Origin: Halorubrum sp. 48-1-W
Lineage (GTDB): Archaea; Halobacteriota; Halobacteria; Halobacteriales; Haloferacaceae
Length of the DNA stretch: 64,000 nt
Direction: 5' to 3'
Assembly (NCBI RefSeq): GCF_003287355.1
Contig: NZ_QMIM01000017.1
Location: 1-64,000 of the forward strand
The notes under the pieces are model-generated. The model searched no databases. It had not been told where the DNA came from and was given only the letters and a program-made list of their open reading frames with translations. Positions 33,232 to 42,399 of this stretch are shown here, piece after piece. The first letter of the stretch is position 1, and each line of letters begins with the position of its first letter. A program made the translations under genes and the position numbers.

Positions 33232-35214
33232 ATGCTCACGATCGACGATGTACTCGACATCGAGTGGCCCGGCGTTCCGGAGTGGTCGCCCGACGGCGAA
33301 TATCTCGCCGTACCGATCTACGAGAACGATGGAAACGCGCTGTTGATCGGACGACCCGACGGTGAGACGTGGCGGATCGGGCGGGACGGGACGCACGTGG
33401 CGGAGTTCTCGTGGTCATCGAGGACGAGCGAGCTCGTCTACACGACGGAGGACGGGGCGACCGTTCTCGCCGACCCCGACGACCGATCAGTCACGGAACT
33501 GGCTCGGGTACCCGACGGCGACTCATCGCTGACGTGGTCGCCGGACGGCTCGAAGCTCGCGTACTACCGGGAGGGGAAACCGTGTATCCGATCCGTCTCC
33601 GACGGGGCCGAACGGCTCTTCGACGCCCCTCAGCGCGGACCGTTTCTCGGGGGGGAGCGGGCCTTCGCCTGGCGGGAGGACGACCACCGTCGCCTCCTCG
33701 CGTACGAATTCGTGGAACGGGAAACGAAGTGCGTGGGCGTCATCGACCTCGATACGGGGGAGTTGGTCCGACGAACCCGCACGGACGCGGCGTCGAACTC
33801 CCCGCTATGGCTCTCCGACGGACGGCTCCTGTTCGAGCGACGACGGGACGACGGGACCGTGAGGGAGTTCGTCGCGATCGACGTCGCCGAACGGGGGGCG
33901 GAAACCGTGCTGTTCCGGGAGGAAGACCGGGACACGGGCGCCCTCTCCAGCGGCTCGCCGCAACTCTCGCCGGACGGAACGCGTCTGGCCGCGACGCTCC
34001 CGATCGATGGATACGAACACGTCCACGTGATCGACGTCGCCACCGGCGAACGGACGCAACTCACCGAGGGCCGGTTCGAGGACAAGGGCCTCGCGGATTC
34101 CTCGCCGCGGTGGATCGACGACGAGCGGCTCGTGTTCGCGTCGAACCGAAGCGACTCCGGCCAGCGACGGATCTACCGGGTGTCGGTCGACGGCGAGGTT
34201 TCACCGGTCGTCGAAACGCCCGGAACGAACGTCGAACCGCGGCCGTCCCCCGACGGCCGGCGCCTCGCCTACCTCCACGCGAGCGCCGACCGATCGCCCG
34301 AGATACGCGTATGTGGCCTCGACGACGACCGTCTCGGGTCGTCGGCCCGCTCACGGGTGACGGAGTCCGGCGTCGACGGGTGGGAGTCGCCGCCCGTTCG
34401 GCCGGAGCACGTCTCGTTCGACTCCGACGACCTCCACATCGACGGGTACCTCCTCGATCCGCGCCGAACGGACGCGGTTCCGGACGATTCAGCCGACCTC
34501 CCGAGCGTCGTCTACGTCCACGGCGGACCGATGCGGCAGATGCGCGAGGGGTTTCATCCGAGCCGGGCGTACGGCCTCGCCTACGCGTTCCAACAGTACC
34601 TCGCTTCGAAGGGGTACGTCGGGCTGTTCGTGAACTACCGTGGCGGTATCGGATACGGCCGCGAGTTCCGGGCGGCGATCGGCGGGGACCGGGGCCGGGT
34701 CGAAATGAACGATATCGTCCGTGGCGCCGAGTACCTCCGGGAACTCGAGTACACGTCCGATTCGGTCGGGATGTGGGGGCTGTCCTACGGTGGGTACGCG
34801 GCACTACAGCTCCCCGGAACGCATCCGAAGGTGTTCGACGTAACCGTCAATCTCGCCGGTCTAGCCGACGTCAGAAACTACCACGAGTGGGCGACGGAAA
34901 CGAAGTACCCGGCGGTCAGCTCCAGTGCGACGGCCGTGATGGGGGACCCGCTCGAGAACGCCGACCGGTGGAACGACGCGAGTCCGGTCACACACATGGA
35001 CGACTACGAGAACCCGCTGTATAGCTTCCACGGAACCGACGATCGGTACGTAAACGTCGAACAGCAGGACGTCGTCGTCAACACCCTTCTCGAGCAGGAC
35101 GTCACGTTCGAGGCGGAGTACTATCCGGGCGAGGGACACGTGTTCTCGAAACGGGCGACGTGGGAACGGACGTTCGAGCGGATCGAATCGGCGTTCGACG
35201 AGCACCTCCGTTGA
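33232..35214 (+). CDS. S9 family prolyl oligopeptidase-like peptidase
   Basis: A 660-residue serine peptidase. A seven-bladed beta-propeller of TolB-like repeats (EWSPDGEYLAVPI; LTWSPDGSKLAYYRE; QLSPDGTRLAATL; PSPDGRRLAYLHA) covers about residues 10-390. An alpha/beta-hydrolase domain follows, with the oxyanion region VVYVHGGPMRQ, Ser518 in GLSYGGYAAL, Asp604 in HGTDDRYVNV and His636 in GEGHVFSK. All three catalytic residues are intact. No signal peptide is seen, so it should act in the cytoplasm on peptides. Confidence 0.93.
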   Translation: MLTIDDVLDIEWPGVPEWSPDGEYLAVPIYENDGNALLIGRPDGETWRIGRDGTHVAEFSWSSRTSELVYTTEDGATVLADPDDRSVTELARVPDGDSSLTWSPDGSKLAYYREGKPCIRSVSDGAERLFDAPQRGPFLGGERAFAWREDDHRRLLAYEFVERETKCVGVIDLDTGELVRRTRTDAASNSPLWLSDGRLLFERRRDDGTVREFVAIDVAERGAETVLFREEDRDTGALSSGSPQLSPDGTRLAATLPIDGYEHVHVIDVATGERTQLTEGRFEDKGLADSSPRWIDDERLVFASNRSDSGQRRIYRVSVDGEVSPVVETPGTNVEPRPSPDGRRLAYLHASADRSPEIRVCGLDDDRLGSSARSRVTESGVDGWESPPVRPEHVSFDSDDLHIDGYLLDPRRTDAVPDDSADLPSVVYVHGGPMRQMREGFHPSRAYGLAYAFQQYLASKGYVGLFVNYRGGIGYGREFRAAIGGDRGRVEMNDIVRGAEYLRELEYTSDSVGMWGLSYGGYAALQLPGTHPKVFDVTVNLAGLADVRNYHEWATETKYPAVSSSATAVMGDPLENADRWNDASPVTHMDDYENPLYSFHGTDDRYVNVEQQDVVVNTLLEQDVTFEAEYYPGEGHVFSKRATWERTFERIESAFDEHLR

Positions 35215-35282
35215 CGTCCGCTCCACGCTGACCCGCGGGGCTTTCGCCTCGAAGTTCCGTAGCCAGTGGGCGTCCGCAGGAC

Positions 35283-36668
35283 TCAGCGTTCGGCGTCCTC
35301 GTCGCCGGCGAGGTCGCCGAGGGCGGCGAGGTCGTCGTTGATGTCCGCTCCGGAACTCTCGCCGGGGAGGATGTCACCGAGGGCGGCTCCGAAGGACGCG
35401 ACGGTCCAGACGACGCTGATCCGGGCCAGCGCCACGACCGGGTCCTGCCAGTTCCCGACGCGTCCCCACATCGTCATGAGCGCCGCCGCGGTCAGAAACG
35501 AGACGAGCGCGGTTCCGACCAATCGGCGCGGGATGAACCCGAAGATCGGCCGGGACACCGTCACCTTCTGCGGTCCCGCCCAGTAGACGAGCGACAGGAT
35601 CATCACTAACACGAAGGCCGTGTTGACGAGGAAGTAGATCGGGAAGACGCCGACACGGAACGAGAGGAAGAACTCGGCAACGTCGAAGACGCCGTCCTCC
35701 ACGAGGAACGGTATCGAGAAGAAGATACTCCCCACGAATCCTTCGGCGATGTCCCGCGAGGTGTACTTCTGGATCCGATCGCCGAACACGTCGTCGATCG
35801 TCGCCTGGATCGTCTCCTCTCTGAGCCGGGTCACTTCGAGTTGACCGGCGGTGTCGTCGACGACCGATTCGAGGTCGTCGAACCCTTCGCGGAGCGCTTC
35901 GACGAGGGCGCCGTCATTCATACTCCGAACGTCCTCCGGTATGTTCCGAACGTCCTCCGGTCGGTCGACCGTCAGCGTGGTGCCGACGGCCTCCGTTCTC
36001 TTGCGCGGGCCGTCCTGTGCCGGGGCATCCAGTATCGCAACCGGCACGGGGTCGCCGTCGGAGAGGATGTCTCCGAGCGCTGCCCCGAGCGACCCGACCG
36101 TCCAGATGACGTTGATACGAGCGAGCGCTTCGATCGGCGAGCCCCAGCCGCCCACGCGTCCCCACACGGTCATCAGGGCCGCGGCGACGACGAACGAGAC
36201 CGTCAGGGTCATGAACACGCGTATCGGGACGACCCCGAAGAGGGTCCGTGTCTCCTCTTTGTTTCGACCGGTCCACTCGAGCAGTGCGTAGGTCATGAAC
36301 ACGACGAAGAACGTGTTCGCTATCAGGAACACTGGAACCCCGGCGATAGTGAACTCGAAGAGGTGCTCGGCGATATCGAAGATCCCGTCCTCGACGAGGA
36401 GCGGCGACGCGAAGATGACGCTCCCGACGAACGCTTCGGCGGCGTCACGCACGTCGAGGTCTCGCACTCCCGAATCGATCAGGCCCCGATCGTGCGCCTC
36501 GGCCAGTAGCTGTTTGACGTCCCGTACTTCCTCGTGTGTTTCGGCGTCGGACGTGTCCTCCGTCAAGTCACGGAGGGCGGAAAAGAGGTCCTCGACGGTG
36601 GAGGGCGTCGCTCGTTCGTCACCGTCCGTGGTATCGGCGACGTCCCGCGGTGCCGGGCCAGCCTCCAT
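35283..36668 (-). CDS. Tandem DUF2391 integral membrane protein
   Basis: A 461-residue protein made of two homologous membrane modules. The first reads AEAFVGSVIFASPLLVEDGI, then MTVWGRVGGWGSPIEALARI and LGAALGDIL. The second reads AEGFVGSIFFSIPFLVEDGV, then MTMWGRVGNWQDPVVALARI and FGAALGDILPG. Each has about four hydrophobic helices; between them lies a charged segment with DDLESVVDDTAGQLE. I recognise the module as DUF2391; family function is unknown. The start ATG 36668 (MEAGPAPRDVADTTDG) opens the soluble N-terminal segment. Confidence 0.8.
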   Translation of the reverse strand: MEAGPAPRDVADTTDGDERATPSTVEDLFSALRDLTEDTSDAETHEEVRDVKQLLAEAHDRGLIDSGVRDLDVRDAAEAFVGSVIFASPLLVEDGIFDIAEHLFEFTIAGVPVFLIANTFFVVFMTYALLEWTGRNKEETRTLFGVVPIRVFMTLTVSFVVAAALMTVWGRVGGWGSPIEALARINVIWTVGSLGAALGDILSDGDPVPVAILDAPAQDGPRKRTEAVGTTLTVDRPEDVRNIPEDVRSMNDGALVEALREGFDDLESVVDDTAGQLEVTRLREETIQATIDDVFGDRIQKYTSRDIAEGFVGSIFFSIPFLVEDGVFDVAEFFLSFRVGVFPIYFLVNTAFVLVMILSLVYWAGPQKVTVSRPIFGFIPRRLVGTALVSFLTAAALMTMWGRVGNWQDPVVALARISVVWTVASFGAALGDILPGESSGADINDDLAALGDLAGDEDAER

Positions 36669-36770
36669 GTCGTGTCCTCGCGTGGAGTCGCCGGAGAGAA
36701 ATAGATTCGTACTCGCGGTCGGCACACGATCGGACGGTCGGACGGTCGGTTCGATCGAGCTGTACGTTCT

Positions 36771-36810
36771 CGGGTCGTGTCGCTCGTCGTCGGGTCGTGT
36801 CGCTCGTCGT
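36771..36810 (+). repeat. 20-bp perfect tandem repeat
   Basis: Two exact copies of cgggtcgtgtcgctcgtcgt lie in the divergent region between the DUF2391 and MFS genes. Confidence 0.85.
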
Positions 36811-36876
36811 CGGTCGCAACGATCTCTGCCGGTAGACGCAGTCCCATGTACCCCACCGCCTTCCGGGAGAGTATCC

Positions 36877-38127
36877 GTGGTCTCGACGCCGTCGATAGCG
36901 GGAAGCGAGTCCGGGATCGTCCGGGAGCGGCCCTTCCAGCTCCTGTTGTTGATCAACGTCCTCCCGCCGCTCGGGACCGCGCTCCTCTCGCCGGTGTTGG
37001 GGTCGCTCGTCGAGCCGCTCGGCGCGTCGACTGCGAACGTCGGGCTGTTGATGTCGGCGTTCACGGGGCCGGCCGTGGTCGTCATCCCGATCGCGGGGGT
37101 GATCGCGGACCGGTACGGCCGACGGCCGGTGCTCGTCTTCGGGCTGGTGTGGTTCGGGCTGACCGGGACGGCGATCGCGTTCGTCTCCACGTTCACTACA
37201 GCGCTCGTCCTCCGACTGCTCCAGGGGATCGGGTTCGCCGCGCTCACGCCCATCATCATCACGAGCCTCGGCGACCTCTACTCGGGGACGAAGGAGGCGA
37301 CCGCACAGGGGCTTCGGTTCACCGGGTCGGGCCTCTCACAGACGGTCTTTCCGCTCATCGCGGGCGTCCTCGTCGGCTTCGCCTGGCAGTACCCGTTCCT
37401 GCTGTACGCGATCGCGTTCCCGATCGCCGCGGTCGTCTACCTCCGATTCGAGGAGCCGATGGACGACGACGCGAAGGGTGGGTCCGGAGACGACCTCCGA
37501 ACACAGCTCGCGGACCTCCGCTCCCTCGTCGCCCATCGGCGTGCGTGGACCATCGTCGTCGCCCGCGGGACGGCGAACCTCGCGTGGTTCGGCTTCCTCA
37601 CGTACAACTCGATCGTCGTCGTCGACGTGCTCGGCGGGACGCCCGCACAGGCCGGGGTCCTCGCGGCGCTCGCCAGCCTCACGTACGCGCTCGCGGCGAC
37701 CCAGACGGGGCGGATCTCCGCCGTCTTCGACGACCGCCTCTACCCGCTGATCGCGGCGAACGCTTCGATGGGCGCCGGGATCGGACTCGTCTTCCTCGCG
37801 ACCGCGCTCCCGCTCGCTGCGCTCGGCGTGATACTGATGGGGGCGGGATTCGGGATCGTGTTGTCGATCTACCGGAGCATCGTCACCGATCTGGCCCCGC
37901 CGGAACTGCGCGGCGGGCTGGTGAGCCTGAGCGAGGGGACCGGGCGAGCGAGCGCCACGCTGACGCCGATCCTTATGGGCGGGGCGATCGCGGTCGCCAG
38001 CTCGTGGCTCGGGTTCGTCCCCGCCGTCCGCGCCGTCGGCGTCGCGACCGGCGTCTTCGGCGCGGTCGTCGGGATCGGCTGTCTGGTGTTGATGAGCCGG
38101 GCGCCGCCGATACGCCTGGACGGGTGA
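36877..38127 (+). CDS. MFS transporter
   Basis: A permease of about 416 residues with twelve hydrophobic segments. The loop 2-3 motif is well kept (GVIADRYGRRPVLVFG) and the central loop is DDDAKGGSGDDLRTQ. It resembles multidrug-type (DHA) major facilitators; the substrate is unknown. GTG 36877 (VVSTPSIAGSESGIVRER) is preferred because the in-frame sequence further upstream is antisense to the DUF2391 gene. Confidence 0.85.
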   Translation: MVSTPSIAGSESGIVRERPFQLLLLINVLPPLGTALLSPVLGSLVEPLGASTANVGLLMSAFTGPAVVVIPIAGVIADRYGRRPVLVFGLVWFGLTGTAIAFVSTFTTALVLRLLQGIGFAALTPIIITSLGDLYSGTKEATAQGLRFTGSGLSQTVFPLIAGVLVGFAWQYPFLLYAIAFPIAAVVYLRFEEPMDDDAKGGSGDDLRTQLADLRSLVAHRRAWTIVVARGTANLAWFGFLTYNSIVVVDVLGGTPAQAGVLAALASLTYALAATQTGRISAVFDDRLYPLIAANASMGAGIGLVFLATALPLAALGVILMGAGFGIVLSIYRSIVTDLAPPELRGGLVSLSEGTGRASATLTPILMGGAIAVASSWLGFVPAVRAVGVATGVFGAVVGIGCLVLMSRAPPIRLDG

Positions 38128-38261
38128 TCTCTCCACCACGACGTCCTTGACTCTCCACCACGACGTCCCCGGATTTGCCCCGCCGCGACCGCGGGTACTT
38201 TGCCCCCCCAGCGTCGACGCCCGGACGATCAGCACGGAGCCGACCACCGCCGATATCGCGG

Positions 38262-38513
38262 TGGATCGTCTCGGGGATGATCGGCGAGGCCGAACTCGAT
38301 GCGCTCTCGACCGATCCGGAACCGCTCTCGACCGGCCACGACCAGTGGGGATTCGAGCACGTTCTCCTCACGCCGCACGTCTCCGGAGACACCCAAAAGT
38401 ACTGGGAGCGGCGGGCCGACGTCCTCGTCGAGAACGTCGAGCGTGTGGCCGATACGGGCGAGTACGACGACCTCCTGAAGCGGGTCGCCCGAGGCACCGT
38501 CGGGGGCGACTGA
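38262..38513 (+). pseudogene. C-terminal fragment of a D-2-hydroxyacid dehydrogenase
   Basis: About 80 codons read GEAELDALSTDPEPLSTGHD, then FEHVLLTPHVSGDTQKYWER and end TGEYDDLLKRVARGTVGGD. This is the end of the D-isomer-specific 2-hydroxyacid dehydrogenase catalytic domain, including the catalytic His in TPHVSG. The NAD-binding domain and N-terminus are absent, so this is a decay remnant, probably from an earlier gene in this place. Confidence 0.75.
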
Positions 38514-38546
38514 GGTCGACGGCAACTGAAGTCGCCGGCTACGCGC

Positions 38547-39707
38547 TCACTGGTACGCCTGGAGGCCCGTGAGGTCCTCGCCGAGGATGAGCGTGTGGAT
38601 GTCGTGGGTCCCCTCGTAGGTGTAGACGGTCTCCATGTTTGCCATGTGCCGCATCGGGGAGTAGTCGGCCGTGATCCCGTTACCGCCGAGCATCTCGCGG
38701 GCGATCCGCGACTGGTCGCGGGCCATCCGCACGTTGTTCCGCTTGGCCATCGAGACGTGCTGTGGACGCATCTCGCCCGCCTCTTTGAGTTCGGCGAGCC
38801 GGTGGGCGAGCAGTTGAGCGAGCGTGATCTGCGTCGCCATCTCCGCCAGCTTGCGCTGTTGGAGCTGGAAGCCGCCGATGGGCCTCCCGAACTGCTCGCG
38901 GTCGGTGGCGTACTCGCGGGCGGTCTCGAAGCAGTCCTGTGCCGCGCCGACCGCGCCCCACGCGATGCCGTACCGCGCCTGCGTCAGACACGACAGCGGC
39001 CCCTTCATGCCGGAGACGCCCGGCAGGCGGTTCTCCTCGGGGATCCGCGCGTCCTGGAGGCTGATCTCGCCCGTGATCGACGCGCGGAGGCTCATCTTCT
39101 CGTCGATCTTGTTGGTCGTGACGCCGTCCGTATCGGTCTCGACGAGGAACCCGCGGACCGGCGTCCCCTCCTCGCTGTGGTCCTTCGCCCAGACGACCGC
39201 GACGTCCGCGATCGGGGAGTTCGTGATCCACGTCTTCGAGCCGTTGAGGACGAACTCGTCGCCGTCCTTCTCGGCACGGGTCTCCATCGCCGAGGGGTTC
39301 GACCCGTGTTCGGGCTCGGTCAGGCCGAAACAGCCGACCGCCTCGCCCTCGCCGAGAGCGGGGAGCCACTCCTCCTTCTGTTCGTCGCTACCGAACGTGT
39401 AGATCGGGTACATCACGAGCGCGCCCTGGACGCTCGCCATCGACCGGAGTCCCGAGTCGCACGCCTCCAGCTCGCGCATCAGGAGCCCGTAGGAGGTCTC
39501 GCTGACGCCCGGCAGACCGTATCCCTCGAGGTTCGGCGCGTAAAACCCCATCTCGCCCATCTTCGGGATGATCTCCGTCGGGAAGGTGCCCTCGATCCAG
39601 TGTTCGCCCATGTCCTCGACTTCTCCCTCCACGAACGAGCGCGCGGAGTCGACGAGCAGTCGTTCCTCCTGGGTGAGCGACGCCTCCAAATCGAAATAAT
39701 CGATCAT
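38547..39707 (-). CDS. Acyl-CoA dehydrogenase, glutaryl-CoA dehydrogenase type
   Basis: A 386-residue FAD enzyme. Features of glutaryl-CoA dehydrogenases are present: the flavin site CFGLTEPEHGSNPSAMETRA, KTWITNSPIADVAVVWA, the family signature LTQARYGIAWGAVGAA, and the catalytic Glu in VYTYEGTHDIHTLILG. Such enzymes oxidise and decarboxylate glutaryl-CoA to crotonyl-CoA. No other glutaryl-CoA pathway gene is adjacent, and some relatives act on other short acyl-CoAs. The start ATG 39707 is family-like (MIDYFDLEASLTQEER). Confidence 0.9.
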   Translation of the reverse strand: MIDYFDLEASLTQEERLLVDSARSFVEGEVEDMGEHWIEGTFPTEIIPKMGEMGFYAPNLEGYGLPGVSETSYGLLMRELEACDSGLRSMASVQGALVMYPIYTFGSDEQKEEWLPALGEGEAVGCFGLTEPEHGSNPSAMETRAEKDGDEFVLNGSKTWITNSPIADVAVVWAKDHSEEGTPVRGFLVETDTDGVTTNKIDEKMSLRASITGEISLQDARIPEENRLPGVSGMKGPLSCLTQARYGIAWGAVGAAQDCFETAREYATDREQFGRPIGGFQLQQRKLAEMATQITLAQLLAHRLAELKEAGEMRPQHVSMAKRNNVRMARDQSRIAREMLGGNGITADYSPMRHMANMETVYTYEGTHDIHTLILGEDLTGLQAYQ

Positions 39708-39878
39708 GTACGGGATTACGTACGCACGAATAAATAATGCCCTACATCTCGTCACGACGCGGTCGTGGTGACGTTTCGATTCGCCAACTGAAACGCACCG
39801 ATCCGTCGGCTGGAACGCGCCGACCCGCCGGCCGGAACACCCCGATGGGGACAGCGGAACGGGGCGACGACCCGCGCC

Positions 39879-41096
39879 TCAGAACCCGCTCGTTCCCTCG
39901 AGGAGGTGCTCGTCGACGACGTCCATGTCGAGTTCGATCCCCAGCCCGGGTTCCTCGGGGACCGCGATCCGGCCCTCGTCGATCAGCGGTTCGTCGCGGA
40001 CCAGCAGGTCGTCCCACCAGTCGACCTCGAGCGCGTGGTACTCCAGGAGGTCGAAGTTCGGGGTCGCCGCGCCGAGGTGGACGCAGGCCATCGTTCCCAC
40101 CGGGCTACAGACGTTGTGCGGGGACATCGGCATGTAGTTCTCCTCGGCACGGTCGGCGATCCGCATCGTCTCGTGGAGCCCGCCGACCGTCGTCGGGTCG
40201 GGCGTGACGACGTCGACGCCGTGGTCGTAGATCAGCTCCGAGAGCTCGAACACGCGGAACCGGTTCTCGCCGGTCGCGACCGGCGTCCGCGTCGCCTTCG
40301 TGACCTCCTTCTGTGCGTCCATGTTCTCCGGCGGGACCAGGTCCTCGAGCCACATCAGGTCGAACTCCTCCAGCTCGTAGGCGAGCCGCTTCGCGCTCTC
40401 GACGGAGTAGTCCCAGTGGCAGTCGAACGCGAGGTCGACGTCGTAGCCGATCTCCTCACGCACCGCCTCGACGATCTCGCGTTTCTCGCGGATCGCCGCG
40501 TTCGTCAGCCGCCCGTTGTACGGGTCGTTCTCGTTGTCGGCGGGCAGGTCCAGGTCGAACTTGAGCGCCGGAAAGCCCATGTCGGCCACGCGGGCCGCCT
40601 CGGCGGCGTACGCCTCCGGGGAGTACGCCTCGGCTCCCGCGTAGGCCGTCGCCCCGTCCTCGACGGCGTACGCCTCGCCGGCGTGACAGTCACAGTAGAG
40701 CCGGACCTCGTCGCGGTACTTCGATCCGAGCAGTTGGTACACCGGGAGTCCGAGGACCTTCCCGGCGGCATCCAGAAGCGCCACCTCGATGCCGGAGGCG
40801 GCGGTCACGACCTTGCCGGTAGTGCCGCCGTGGCCGGACATCTCCTGGAAGATATAGCGGACGAGCCGCTCCACGTCGAGCGGGTTCTCGCCGACCAGGA
40901 AGCGGTTCGTGTACTCGACGAGTTCGGGGATCCCGCCGCCGCGGTACGACTCGCCGATGCCGACCACGCCGGCGTCGGTCTCGACTTTGATCAGGTTCCA
41001 CTCGAAGTTGCCCTCGACGACGCAGGCGTCGATGCTCGTGATCTCGACGTCCCGGTCCGGGTCGCGGACGTCGATCCGATCGGAGTAGTCCCTCAT
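39879..41096 (-). CDS. Enolase-superfamily sugar-acid dehydratase-like protein
   Basis: A 405-residue mandelate racemase/muconate lactonizing family member. Visible residues: FPALKFDLDLP (acid/base Lys), DLAFDCHWDY (Mg Asp), LMWLEDLVPPEN (Glu), TPVATGENRF (Glu) and MSPHNVCSPVGTMA with the second His base, a dehydratase pattern as in galactonate, gluconate or rhamnonate dehydratases. The start overlaps the stop of the upstream enolase-superfamily gene by four bases. The substrate is probably a sugar acid; which one is not readable. Confidence 0.87.
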   Translation of the reverse strand: MRDYSDRIDVRDPDRDVEITSIDACVVEGNFEWNLIKVETDAGVVGIGESYRGGGIPELVEYTNRFLVGENPLDVERLVRYIFQEMSGHGGTTGKVVTAASGIEVALLDAAGKVLGLPVYQLLGSKYRDEVRLYCDCHAGEAYAVEDGATAYAGAEAYSPEAYAAEAARVADMGFPALKFDLDLPADNENDPYNGRLTNAAIREKREIVEAVREEIGYDVDLAFDCHWDYSVESAKRLAYELEEFDLMWLEDLVPPENMDAQKEVTKATRTPVATGENRFRVFELSELIYDHGVDVVTPDPTTVGGLHETMRIADRAEENYMPMSPHNVCSPVGTMACVHLGAATPNFDLLEYHALEVDWWDDLLVRDEPLIDEGRIAVPEEPGLGIELDMDVVDEHLLEGTSGF

Positions 41097-42199
41097 GCGC
41101 GGAACTCCTCCAGCGCGTCCGTATCGAGCGTCACGCCGTGGCCCGGCTCGTCGGGCATCGCGATCCGACCGTCGTCGTCGGGCGCGAGCGGCTCCGCGAC
41201 GACGTCGTCGAACGCCTTCACGTCCATGTCGCGGTAGAAGTACTCGATCCAGAGGCCGTTGTCGATCGCCCCGAGCAGCGACGTGTGGATGTTCCAGTTG
41301 TAGTGGGGCGCGATCGGCACGTCGTAGGCAACGGCGTAGTTCGCGATCCGGAGCCACTCCGTGATCCCGCCGCAGACGGTCACGTCCGGCTGGAGGATCG
41401 TCGCCGCGCCCGTGTCGTGAAGTCGCGCGAAGTTGTGGCGGCTCCCCTCGAGTTCGCCGGTGGCGACCGGGTAGTCGATGGCGTCGTTCACCTCCGCCAT
41501 CGTCTCCACGCGGTCGATCATCACCGGCTCCTCGATGAAGTACGGGTCGTACGGCTCGAAGGCCCGACAGGCGCGGACCGCCTCGGTCGTCGACTCCCAG
41601 ACGCCGTTGGCGTCGAGGAGCAACGTCGTCTCCGGACCGACCTCGTCGCGGACGGCTGCGACGCGCTCGACCTCCTCGTCGACCGAGAGACGACCGACCT
41701 TCATCTTCACGACATCGTGGCCCTCGTCGACGTAGCGGCGTACTTCGCTCCGCAGGGCCTCGTGGCCCTTCTCGTCGCGGTAGTATCCCCCGCTGGCGTA
41801 GGAGGGGACCGACTCGCTGTTGCCGCCGAGCAGTTTGTACAGCGGCTGGTCCACAGCCTTCGCCTTCAGGTCCCACAGCGCCATGTCGACGGTGGAGATG
41901 GCGCGCAGGATGATGCCCATCCGCCCGATCTGGACGTTGCCCTCGTACATCTCGCGCCAGAGCCGGGTGGTGTCGCGCGGGTCCTCGCCGGCCACGATAG
42001 GCTCGAGCATCGACTCGACCGCGTCCGCGACGAGGTGGGCTCCCTCGTACCCCAGCGAGTAGCCGACTCCCTCGAGACCGTCGGCGGTTCGAACGTACGT
42101 TATCGCGTGGTCTCGGTAGGTGAGCGTCCGGTTGGAGAAGGAGACGGGTGACTCCAACGGGAGCTCGACCGGGAACGACTCGACCTGTGTGATCTCCAT
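41093..42199 (-). CDS. Enolase-superfamily dehydratase/racemase-like protein
   Basis: A 368-residue mandelate racemase family member starting MEITQVESFPVELPLESPVS. Active-site residues: DVVKMKVGRLS (KxK), TLLLDANGVW (Asp), DPYFIEEPVM (Glu), VATGELEGSRHN (Glu), LQPDVTVCGG (Asp) and APHYNWNIHTS (His). KxK plus His-Asp is the mandelate-racemase pattern, able to act on both faces of a hydroxy acid. It is co-transcribed with the second enolase-superfamily gene and divergent from the LarA-like gene, suggesting linked catabolism. Confidence 0.87.
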   Translation of the reverse strand: MEITQVESFPVELPLESPVSFSNRTLTYRDHAITYVRTADGLEGVGYSLGYEGAHLVADAVESMLEPIVAGEDPRDTTRLWREMYEGNVQIGRMGIILRAISTVDMALWDLKAKAVDQPLYKLLGGNSESVPSYASGGYYRDEKGHEALRSEVRRYVDEGHDVVKMKVGRLSVDEEVERVAAVRDEVGPETTLLLDANGVWESTTEAVRACRAFEPYDPYFIEEPVMIDRVETMAEVNDAIDYPVATGELEGSRHNFARLHDTGAATILQPDVTVCGGITEWLRIANYAVAYDVPIAPHYNWNIHTSLLGAIDNGLWIEYFYRDMDVKAFDDVVAEPLAPDDDGRIAMPDEPGHGVTLDTDALEEFRA

Positions 42200-42306
42200 G
42201 CGTGAGCCGGTAATCCCGCCCGTAAATAGCTCGTTGTATGGGCAAGAAACTTCGTGGCCGAGCCGGCCGAATCGACCGGCTCGCGCCGTGTCGGACGGCC
42301 TCGTCG

Positions 42307-42370
42307 GTCCACGAACACCGTCCGTCCACGAACACCGTCCGTCCACGAACACCGTCCGTCCACGAACACT
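42307..42370 (+). repeat. 17-bp tandem repeat in a divergent promoter region
   Basis: Three perfect copies of gtccacgaacaccgtcc (42307-42357) and a partial fourth lie 30 bases before the LarA-like start and about 110 bases before the enolase-superfamily gene start. There are no spacers, so it is not a CRISPR array. Confidence 0.9.
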
Positions 42371-42399
42371 ATTTGTGTCGTCCCCGCCAGAGCCCACGC

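Noticed and set aside
33369-35024. 551-codon plus-strand frame inside the S9 peptidase region
   Set aside because: Arg-rich frame-shifted shadow of the peptidase gene, which has an intact catalytic triad in the other frame.
38595-39737. 380-codon plus-strand frame opposite the acyl-CoA dehydrogenase
   Set aside because: Antisense artefact of GC-rich third positions; no recognisable domain.
39879-42335. One very long reading frame of 818 codons across the two enolase-superfamily genes
   Set aside because: Its first half is an Arg-rich shadow of the upstream enolase-superfamily gene in another frame. The real gene starts at 41096, overlapping the previous stop by four bases.
42307-42370. Possible CRISPR array
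   Set aside because: The 17-bp repeats are directly adjacent with no spacers, and no cas genes lie in the window. It is a plain tandem repeat.
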